DNA of 64,000 nucleotides from Oikopleura dioica (Eukaryota > Chordata > Appendicularia > Copelata > Oikopleuridae). Position 1 is the stretch's first letter. Every line of letters starts with the position of its first letter. The stretch spans positions 13,586,501-13,650,500 of the forward strand of contig OU015568.1 of NCBI GenBank assembly GCA_907165135.1, given 5' to 3'. The notes under the pieces are model-generated. The model was given only the letters and a program-made list of their open reading frames with translations, did not search any database and was not told where the DNA came from. This document shows, piece by piece, positions 12,223-22,073 of this stretch. The translations under genes were made by a program, and so were the position numbers.

Positions 12223-12779
12223 TATTTTCTGGCTATTTTTTGTTGCTGAAATGGCGCTAAATATGCTTACCTCCACTGTCTTACAGTGCGGGCGCTACAT
12301 TAGGTACAAAAGACGTGGAATACCGGTATCTGAGTGATCTTGTGAAGCAATTTATGCTTGAAATATAAGAATAATGATTTTATGGAGACATTATTAACTT
12401 GTTCTTGACGATTTTTAATAAGAATAACAAAGATAGTTGACACTTGGCGATCTTCCTTCAGAACTTTAGGTCCTAGTAGATTACCTACTCAAAGATAAGG
12501 TCCTTTGATTGTATCATTTAATTTATATAAATATGCTGACTTTCAACATCGTCAGATTACGAGTATAGACTCAAAAGAGGCTAGTAAAATGTTTCCAAGA
12601 TACTTTTTTAATGACTAGAAGTTTTAACGATCGCCGATCGGCTTCTTTCAATGGAAATATATTTTAAAGATAACTCTTTTCCAAGATTTTAATCGATAAA
12701 GATGCAGTGAATGAAATAAGGAGTTAAATTGAATCAATAGCTTTCTCTTTGACGGTAAATTTCCTCCCATTTCGGGCGG

Positions 12780-12960
12780 GTATCAAAATCACGCGTGCTC
12801 GTATTTTTGAGACTTTTTGACCGCTGGGCTTTGGCTTAGGGAGTCCACGCGGGCGCTGGCTCCACCCTAGGGTCGCCAATGAGCCAATAGCGCCGTCAGC
12901 TTCTTGCGACGGTGGTTCATCGACCGCACCTAGCACCCTCGTCCGAGAGCTGGTGCAAAG
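12780..12960. promoter_or_regulatory. G/C-rich patch with paired CCAAT motifs, possible promoter or enhancer
   Basis: Within A/T-rich surroundings this stretch is clearly G/C-rich and carries CCAAT at 12876-12880 and 12884-12888, as in CGCCAATGAGCCAATAGCGCC at 12874-12894. CCAAT boxes near other starts in the window (about 38250-38282 and 63834-63838) make a promoter role plausible. No gene start is identified next to it; the nuclear receptor begins 0.7-0.9 kb downstream. It could also be decayed coding sequence. Confidence 0.25.
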
Positions 12961-13812
12961 CAGAACGAAACGAGAAAGTCTCTCTCCCTCGCGCACAACC
13001 CAGACGAGTTACATTTACTTTCATTTTTTCCCTGAGAAATTTTTAACGCGCGAAAGTCAAACAAAGCCAAAATTACAAAGAAAAAAGAGAAAACGACCCG
13101 GAATAGGTATTAAAGTGCTCAAAATTTGTTTAGTAAGCAAATTATAATAAATGATAATTATTTTGCAAGTTTCAGACAGTTTTTATTGAAAAGTAACTAT
13201 AAAATTTTGAAGTTTTCAATGTTGCGCAATTTTCAGTCAGGATCATTAGTTATTGCTGCCCCTTGGTATAATTTTAAATATTTTGACGCCTGAGCTCTTT
13301 CTTTACAAAAGAAATCTAATTTTTCGTTTCTCTACGAAAGTAATAGTGCAAAAATGCTCACCACGCTACTGCCGTGATCGTTAGTCCCCGCGTATCGATC
13401 TACGCGGTTACTTTCTTTCCCAACTTCTTTTACGATCGTTTTAAATATCGCTCCCGCCACCCAAGAAATCGAAAAAATAGACACCAAGTGAAGTCTTCTT
13501 GAGGCACTTCCGCAGTGCATACGTCACTGGGACTACCTTATTTCGTTTTTTTAACGAGCGTAGGAATGAACGCTAATCTACCTAAGCATGAGTTTATGTT
13601 GGCTAATAATATTTTCAGATTCGCGAGAATGAGTACTGGTGGTGCTGCTACGACGCCCAGAAGTATGTTTATATTTCAAACAATCGAAAGTTTCCTAATC
13701 TGGAAAGTATGCTTCGAAGATATCCCTTATTTACTGATAAGAAGAGGGTCATTTGAAGCGCTACTGTTAATTGATCTGATACGACTGTATCTTGAATATA
13801 TCTAAAACAATT

Positions 13813-15974
13813 ATGTTAGAACGAGGGCCAGAGAAAAAGATACAGCCTGGAGAATTGTGTCAAGTCTGCAACGAGCAAGCGACCGGATTCAATTACGGCG
13901 CGCTGACTTGTAATCCGTGCAAAAGCTTCTTCCGGAGAACTGTTTTGGAGAATAACCTCACTCAGGTAACCCTATCTTTCAATCTCAAAATTATTTTTTT
14001 TGAAAAGAAATGCGATCGAGGCGGCTCCTGCTACGGGAAGTTCATCAGACGATGCATCGACTGCCGCCTGGCTAAGGAAAGTTTCAGGAGAAAGATTAAA
14101 AGCCTGCGGGCAATTTTCGTTATAGAGAAATTACATTTCTTCTCCGCCAGTAAATTTCGTATGCAAACTTGATGGCGGACGGGTTACAAACTCTCAAGAA
14201 CGCGCGACAGTTGAATGAAACTTTAATAAGTGTGAGCTTGTGGGCATGAACGCAGATTACATTCGCGATCTGCGAATTCGATCGATAAGAAGGCGAATCC
14301 AGAAGATTCCGACCAACGGTCAAATGATGAAGTTCTCCGAAACATTAGGTAATCGGCCGTTTTCTTGGCCTATTTATCATTCGATCAGGAAGTCGATAAA
14401 TCTGCGTGTAACTGAAGTAAAACACAAATCAAATTAATCTTTAGACCCATTTCAAGAAAATTTTCTGGCGATCCTGGAAGGTTTCTGGATCATTTACAGG
14501 AATAAACAGGCTAATGCTCATGAGGTAGATTATTTTTATGAAATATATTAATGAGAATTCTTCATTCGAAAGTTTCAAAGCTCTAACCGGGAAATTTTTA
14601 GCCATCTCTTGACACAACTGGTGCTGTTCAAAGAACAGCCTACGAAGTCGTCGTTAACTTCGAAAACAAGCTGAGCACCATCAAGCAACCGAATCCCTTT
14701 TTCCACATTGCGCTCGATCGTCTTCACTTCGTCAAGGATGTCATTAACCTTCATGCGTCGATGATGCTGGTCTTTCTCGAAGCGATTCCGTCAATCAGGT
14801 TTATCTCAGTTCAAAAATGCGCTGCACACGTCAGCAGGCTAATTATGATACATGAAAGGGGCTCGTAAAACTGAGTTGATTTAAAACTAGTTGATCTGTG
14901 ACTATCGTTACAGATTGTCATATATTTTAATGATTATTCCTGAAGGGAAAAATTTATATAAAGAAATTTTATTAAGATGGCATCAGCTCCAAGAGGAAAC
15001 AAAGCGCGAGCTTATCACATTCGGAACGATGGAGATACCGCTGATTCGATCTGGCTCCCGTTCGCTGTCCGGTATCCCCCCGAATCGGGTTCAATTCGAG
15101 GGAACCGGCCTCCGCAACTGGGTGATCGAACACATGTTCGCGCTCATTGACGATTTTTCGATGAAACTTCAACCCGATTCGTACGAAACCGCGCTCATCG
15201 CTGCCCTCGCCGCTACTTCGCCTGATAGGGGCATTTCAAGCGCCGTTGATTACAAAATCCTCAGCAACATCCAGGTACAATGTAGTTTAGTGACTCTGAG
15301 TTACGACGATAAAAGATCCTATCTCAAGTGGGCATCCAATGCCACACAGAACCATTAGAACTTCTTATCAGGCCGGAGTTATAAGCCGGTTACGAAACGC
15401 GATAAGCATAATTCCACGCCATAGAAATAGAGTTTTTCAATCGACTTGGACTAGTTCGAATTTGAAATAATGTCATCTGATGACAGCGAACTTTCAAAAA
15501 GAGAAAGCTACTGTCACAGAAGGGATTAAAATGTGACGAAAACTCTTGTAAGAATATTCAATCTCAAGGGTCAATAATTTTTAGCCAAAGAGTATTAAAA
15601 TTTGGTATTCTTACGTCGTTTTCTTCAGCGCGTGAATAACAAATTAAACCTCTTTCGCTGCCTTGTCGATCAAGATATGACTGAGACGTAATATTTTAAC
15701 TGATCTTAGAATTAAAAATTTTAACAAAAATATAATTAACCATATTTCCACCTATAAGTTTGATCGCCATTTTAAAATCTATTTATTAAAGGAAACGATC
15801 CTTGAGATCCTACGTATCAAGCTCCAAATAGACAGGAAGCAGCTAAAAGTACTAGCGTCTTTCGTCGCGTTTCTCCAAAAGCTTAGGGAGTACTCGCACA
15901 ACTCCAGCGATGAATGGTGGAGGTTTATTAGGCACTGGTCACAAAATATACACAACAAAGTAAATTCAAATTAA
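13813..15974 (+). CDS. Divergent nuclear hormone receptor (DBD + LBD)
   Basis: Ligand-regulated transcription factor family. Exons: 13813-13965, 14008-14076, 14231-14348, 14445-14524, 14602-14798, 14977-15274, 15792-15974; all phases agree and give 365 residues. The first zinc finger is CQVCNEQATGFNYGALTCNP, continuing CKSFFRRT. The second is CDRGGSC, YGKFIRR, CIDC, followed by RLAKCELVGMNADYI. The ligand-binding region includes FEGTGLRNWVIEHMFALIDD and AALAATSPDRGIS. The DNA-binding style resembles NR1-type receptors (inference). Oddities: P-box CNPCKS, and seven rather than the usual nine residues between the second and third zinc cysteines of finger two. Intron 14077-14230 has GA..AG borders, required to restore LAKCELVGM. 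An alternative first exon from ATG 13629 could replace the first residues. Confidence 0.85.
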
Positions 15975-17285
15975 GAGCAGTTTATTTTTGACCTGAAAAA
16001 GTCACAAAAAGAAAATCTTCATGGCTAAACAAGAAGAAAAAGAAGTTGTTCGCAGTGGAATGGATTTTGTGGCGCAAGGACGAACGTAGCAGTAAATTCA
16101 TTTCGTGATCGAATAAGTCTTTCGTTGACATTTATTTATTCTCCGAAAAAACACTCTCAAAAGTTGAAGCTCGCGAGAAGTATTCCCAGTTTCTTCTTAC
16201 TGAATCATATTCCACAGTTTCCTTTGTGACAAGATAGACAACATAAACAATCAAGTCCCGACTCAAAGTTAATAATTTTCCAAGTGCTGTATAAAAACCC
16301 ATTTCTGTACCAAAACGTTTTTGACAAAACTCATAAGATCTCTATGAGCAATCTTATAATCTATCGGCAAAGCTCTCTTCTCGCGTGCTTAATTTCTCAG
16401 CTGTAGTTTTCCTTTTTATCTCGTTCCTTGGCAAACCGACGACGCTTGGAGGGATTTTTTCAGTTTGCATTCGATTTCCACCGTTAAAATCAGCAATAAA
16501 CCAAGTTCTAGCAACCTCCCGCGTTCTCAAAACATGTGTACAATTTCTTTTCTATGCCAACTCACTTCTTAAATTAATTTCTTGAAATAAACCTTCTGAA
16601 AAAAATCCGTTCCTTTGGACGAATTTCTCCACTGAAAAGCACGCTAGACAGGAAACAAGGGCAATACCAATGTAGCAAAACATTTGAACACAGAGGAGTA
16701 TTTTGAGAATGTTCGTTTTGCTAAAGAATTCTTTAGATAATTGGTTAAAAATAACTTCTGTTTCATTTACCTTTTCAAGACATGATTGTTCTTTTCCTTC
16801 AAAGTCTCGGGTTCCTCGTTAAATCCGTCGATAGAGTATCTATAAAATAATATTTCTATCTTCTATAATTATCTCGATACAAAACAGTTATTGCAGAAAA
16901 TAATCTATCAAGGATCGGTACCTTACTTACTCGTCATGACTAGTGTGCTTTGGAACAAGGTACCATTGCATCGCAAGTGGACAAGTTACAACTGTTGATA
17001 CCATCCCTTTTTTATCAGTTGTATCTCAATTTATTACGGAGAATAGTCAATGTTTGTTGAATAGAATTTCTCGAAAAGCAACTTTCCTATGAGCACCAAA
17101 ACCAACGAAATCGCGTTTGTTATACTCTCTGGCACTGGCATTCCTTTTTTTGTGATTTATCTTTTTTGAATAGAACGACAGAGAGAAGTCTTTCTTTTAA
17201 TTTTTGTCCAGGGTTAAGATGGCATTATTACCTTGCGAAAATGAGCTGTCCGTCGAATTTAAATTGCTAATTTCAGACCTCGAGG
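15975..17285. other. Intergenic region and likely promoter of the UGGT gene run
   Basis: No coding exon supported. A pyrimidine-rich acceptor (CTAATTTCAG) sits 9 bases before the UGGT ATG, consistent with a spliced 5' leader or trans-splicing. The open frame at 17204-17407 overlaps the UGGT start in another frame and is not credible. Confidence 0.5.
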
Positions 17286-20200
17286 ATGTGGCTTATTGCC
17301 GCATTGTTGACCCTCGTGTCTGGGGCGGCAGATGCGTCCACTTCCAAAGTTTCCATCAACCTCAAAGCTGGTTGGAAATCTCCTCCGATTTATGTAGAAG
17401 CTATTGAGTACATCGCTTCTCTCGGTGACCAGGATGTTTTGTTCAAATTCATCGAAATGGTTAGCTACATTCCGGAGCTCAATGAGAAATCGGACATCGA
17501 GATCTATGATACAGTAAACACACTTGTGAACGGCATGAAACTGTCCAAGGCGGACATTCGAATGATGAACTTCGCCCTCTCGCTTCATATTTTCTCCCCT
17601 AAAATCGAGGCCACGCGGAGTAAATGGATCGAAGCCCCTAGTGATTGTAGTTCAGTCTTCTTCTCGTCCGCCGGATCATCTTTTTGTGAACTTGAACCTG
17701 AAGAAATTGGCGAGCCAGCTGCAGTACAGACCGATCTCGTCCTAATCCCAGGATCAAAAAAGATCATCATGCATGGAATCGCTGAAGCCGCCGGTTTCTA
17801 TGACCGATTGCAGGCGGCTAAAGTATTTTGCACGCGCAATAACATTGGACTCTCCTTGAGATGGCAATTTAGCGATGATTTGTGTGCCACTTCATCGTTA
17901 ACTGGTTACGGTGTTGAGTTGCGTTTGAAATCGACCGAGTACAAAGCATCCGATGATTCGATGGAGAAAGAAGACGACGATGATTTAGTCAAGACTGCAG
18001 CTGGATTCGACTTTGAAATCCTTTCTAAACGATTCCCGGACTTGCAGAAAGAAATAAAGAAGTTCTCAAGATACGTGTCCGATAGTTCTCAAGAAATCCA
18101 GCCGATGAAAAAGTGGCAAATGGGCGATCTCTCTTACCAAGCTGGTCTTGCCGCTCATGAAGCATTCTCAAAAGACGGCCCTGAAGCAGGTCTTGAATCC
18201 CTCCAAAAGATCAGCGGCAACTTTCCACAAATGGCCATGCGTCTTGCACGATCATCCGTACCTTCAGCGTTTAAAAAAGAGGTGAAGAAAATCTCCGAAT
18301 CTCTTTCTCAGACAGTTGGAGTTCGCCAAGGCGAGTCGTACTTTTCCATAAACGGAATGCCCGTTGATCTCACGTCGCAGTGGGGTGATCCTTTCCAACT
18401 TTTCGAGACTGTCAAAGGCGAACTAAAAGTAATGGAAAAACTAGCTGGACTTGGAATAACTGGAGACCTTGCTCAGTCGATTCTTCAAGCTCCCGAGCCT
18501 CAAGGATCGTCATCCGAAGCTGTTTTAAAAATACCTGGTGATAACGAGGGACTTGTGTGGCTAAACAACATAGAAAGTGATAAAAAATACGTTCAATTTG
18601 GCCAGTCACTGCAAGAATTTCTCCGCCCTACTTTTCCAGGCGTTATCAGACGACTTCGCTACAATTACCTTAATTTGATGGTCTTCGCTGATCCGCTCAA
18701 TAAAGAAATTCACGCGATTCATGATGTTATCGATACGCTTTCTCAGAATAATCTTCCCGTCCGGGTGGGTATCGTCTTCACTGGTAGTTCCGATGAATCC
18801 CTGGCTGCTTCTGCCATTTTCCACTTCTTATCGAAGCGTAGCAAAGAGAAGAATAAGTCGAACATGTACACGTGGAACAAGTGGATTGCCCTTTTGGAGG
18901 AAAATTTTGATTCTGCTTCGATCAAGAAATTAGGAGTTGAAAAAGACGAAATAACATCGAAAGACTCTGAATTCTTCCAGGCAGCCGTCAAAATGCAAAA
19001 GTACGGCGATCGAATCGGCGTTGGCACTGCCAGCTCGATTCTCATCAATGGAGCGGCAATTAAAAATCTCGTTTTTGGGGAGGGAATTGAAGAAATTGTT
19101 TATCAAGAAATGCTCGAAGCAGTTCCAGATATTCAACGCGCGATCTACTATGGAACTTATCGCGGGGAAGTTAGTTTTACCGAGTACTTCAACAGTCGAG
19201 GCGGAGTGGTTACTCGTTTCAATCAGGATATTCTCAAAGCTCCAGTGCTAAACATCGACTTGACAACACTCGACTTCGATGGAGAGTATCACGGCGACGG
19301 AAATATTTGCACCTTCTGGGTTACAACTGATTCTGAAACATCTCAAGTCGCCCATGAAGCACTCGAACATCAAAAATCATCGAAAAATTCAAGAACAGCG
19401 ATTATTAACTGTTCTGAATCGTCAAAGCTTTGCGAGTCTTTGGACAAAGATGCAGTTTACATCAATGGCCGTGCTTATACAAAGAACACCCAGAGCTTCC
19501 TTGCCGCGGACTTTGCCCTCCTAGAAACACTAGCGATTCAATTTGGAGCTAATAAGATCGCTCACTTGCTCAAGTCTTTTGACAATGATGTCATCACAAA
19601 AACAATCAACATTCTTTCTTCCCAGACTGAGATCAAGTCCCGGAAATCAGTTTCCTTCCCAGCGGCTAAATACTCGCTCTTGGATTTTGAGCCTTTGCGC
19701 AAAAATGAAGCTTCATTCGATGTCATCGCTGTCTTGGATCCTGCATCGGAAGATGCCCAAAAGATGATCCCTATTATTTCTACTCTCCGTAAAGTCGTTA
19801 ACATGCGGCTAAAGATCTTCCTCAACTGTCAGGAGAACTTGTCTGAGCTCCCCGTCAAATCTTTCTACAGATTCGTTATCAGCGATGAATTCCGTGAATC
19901 TGATAAGACAAGGGCCGTTTTCAAGGGACTCCCTCAACACTCTCTTCTTACAGCCGCCGTCGTTCCTCCAGAATCATGGATGGTCGCCGCTGTCGATGCT
20001 GTCCATGACTTGGACAACATCAAGCTCGTAGATCAAGGAGATGTCTATGCTGGTTTTGAACTGCAGCATTTGCTACTCGAAGGACAAGCCGTTGATGTTT
20101 CTAATGGTTCTCCTCCTCGAGGAACTCAATTTGAACTCGCCAAAACTGATGTTGCTCTCGATACACTTGTCATGGCTAATCTTGGCTACTTCCAGTTTAA

Positions 20201-21494
20201 AGCTTCCCCTGGCTTTTGGAATCTGAATCTTCGCGAAGGATTGTCTAAAGATATCTATGAAATCAAGGAAATCGAGGCAGACGGAAAAGAACAAGGTGAA
20301 ATTATGATGACATCTTTTACCCCGAAGAGCATCCGAGTCGGCGTTGCGAAAAAATCGGGAATGGAAGATATGGACGTTCTCGGCAAGGCTGATGATCGAC
20401 CACAAGTAAATAACGATGAGGGGTCTATTTGGGATCGCGTAGGAGAGGCGGTAGGCCTTAAATCTAAGAAGGTGCTATACTACTTTTTTTTTCACTTTAT
20501 AGAGTTTTTTAGGAGGTCAAAGAAGAGCCTAAACCGGAGGTCGAAACCATCAATATCTTCTCTCTCGCCTCTGGACACATGTATGAGCGTCTCATGCGAA
20601 TCATGATGCTTTCAGTGGTCCGAAAAACAAATACTAAAGTCAAATTTTGGATCTTAGGAAATTACGCCAGTCCGGCTTTTAGAAAATCTTTACCAATCGT
20701 GTCCAAAGAATTCGGTTTTGAATACGAGTTCGTCCAATATAAATGGCCTAGATGGCTGAATGCACAAAAGGAAAAGGTATATTATGATATCTTTCATATT
20801 CTTCATTATCTTAGCAACGAACAATGTGGGGCTACAAGATTCTCTTCCTTGATGTCCTCTTTCCTCTTTCTGTGGACAAGATTATCTTCGTCGATGCTGA
20901 TCAGATCATCAGAGCTGACTTGAAGGAGCTGGTCGAACTAGATTTGGAAGGCAATCCTTATGGTTACACACCATTCTGTGACGATCGTAAAGAAATGGAT
21001 GGCTTCCGATTTTGGAATGGTGAGTCAATTAAAAATTGTATTATGACTCCACTTATTCTAATTTAGGTGGGTACTGGAAACAACATCTTGCTGGACGAAA
21101 GTATCACATTTCCGCAATTTACGTCGTCGATCTTAAACGATTCCGTCAACTTGCTGCAGGGGATCGACTTCGAGGACAGTACCAAGGGCTCTCACAAGAT
21201 CCTAACTCGCTCGCAAACTTGGATCAAGATCTACCGAATAACATGATTCATCAAGTCGGAATCAAGTCTTTGCCGCAAGAATGGCTCTGGTGTGCCACTT
21301 GGTGCTCCGACGAGTCCAAAGCTCGAGCGAAAACCATTGATCTCTGCAATAATCCTCTTACAAAGGAACCTAAACTTGTGGCTGCTGCGAGGATCGTCCC
21401 CGAATGGACTGGATACGATGAAGAAATCAAACTTATCCTTCAAGGCGAGAAGCCAGTAGAAAAAGAAAACTTTAATGTCAAGGAAGAACTTTAA
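17286..21494 (+). CDS. UGGT1: UDP-glucose:glycoprotein glucosyltransferase (ER folding sensor)
   Basis: UGGT re-glucosylates incompletely folded N-glycoproteins in the ER so that calnexin/calreticulin rebind them. Four exons: 17286-20471, 20513-20776, 20815-21019, 21067-21494, about 1360 residues. The N-terminus [17 protein letters not shown] is a signal peptide. The large first exon carries the thioredoxin-like sensor region. The catalytic GT24 domain contains [54 protein letters not shown] (DxD motif), [36 protein letters not shown] and [19 protein letters not shown]. The C-terminus KEEL resembles the REEL ER-retention end of human UGGT1. It heads a same-strand run: a small membrane protein starts 194 bp downstream. 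Confidence 0.97.
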
Positions 21495-21687
21495 ATAAAT
21501 GTCGAAATTCCTATCGAATGTGTCTTTATTCATTTTTGAAAAAGCAAGGAATTTTTTTCAAGGTTAGGATTCAATAGGGAAAGCGATGGAATAAAACGCA
21601 TCTTATGTTTAAAATTGAAAAATAGCTGAATCGTACTTTTCACAAGTAAAATCTATGACTGGTCGTCCCTAGCAACCGATTTTTAGA

Positions 21688-21894
21688 ATGTTCGGCTGCG
21701 CTGGTTGCATTGTTTGTACCGTTACAAATTATCTTTATGTTTTCGTCGCGTCATTGTTTTCGTACTTTTTCAAATTTTTCTTCCTTCTCGACACTACGAG
21801 TCTCGTTATCTGCTTTGCTTCATTAACATTCGTGGGATATTGGATCAGTACATATTTCAAGAGAAGCAATACTGACGAAAAGAAGACCGAATAA
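21688..21894 (+). CDS. Small predicted membrane protein (68 residues)
   Basis: A single-exon frame, MFGCAGCIVCTVTNYLYVFV onwards, with one or two hydrophobic segments (residues about 6-33 and 37-52) and a charged tail ending RSNTDEKKTE. It lies between UGGT and CFAP58 on the same strand with gaps of about 190 and 180 bp, where an operon member would be expected. An AG four bases before the ATG (TTTTTAGAATG) could be a trans-splice acceptor. The family is not recognised, and a chance A/T-rich open frame is possible. Confidence 0.5.
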   Translation: MFGCAGCIVCTVTNYLYVFVASLFSYFFKFFFLLDTTSLVICFASLTFVGYWISTYFKRSNTDEKKTE

Positions 21895-22013
21895 GTTCCT
21901 TTTTATTCCTCTCAAAATGATTTTCTGTAGTAATTTCCTTTGTGCTCCAATTTCTGTCTTTATTTTTGATTCAGCTATTCGTTTTCAACAATAATTTATA
22001 TAAAATTTATTAA

Positions 22014-22073
22014 AAGCCTATAAAAATATATAAAAATATATAAACTCATCAAAATTTATAAAAATATATAAGC
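22014..22073. repeat. A/T-rich short tandem repeat (AAAAATATAT-like)
   Basis: Immediately upstream of CFAP58, imperfect copies of TATAAAAATA are repeated about five times. It looks like a low-complexity tandem expansion between operon members. It could contribute 5' splice or polyadenylation signals, but no specific element is evident. Confidence 0.6.

Larger units (their letters stand above)
8471..13628. other. Gene-poor region between divergent MICAL and nuclear receptor
   Basis: About 5.2 kb without a coding exon I can support, which is unusual for this dense window. Open frames here are short and A/T-driven. It holds the inverted-repeat element at 11693-12222 and a local G/C-rich patch at 12780-12960 with two CCAAT motifs. 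The rest may hold cis-regulatory DNA for the two developmental genes that diverge from it (inference). Confidence 0.5.

Noticed and set aside
12724-12996. Minus-strand open frame of 90 codons in the G/C-rich patch
   Set aside because: No family resemblance and no flanking splice signals; G/C richness alone lengthens open frames.
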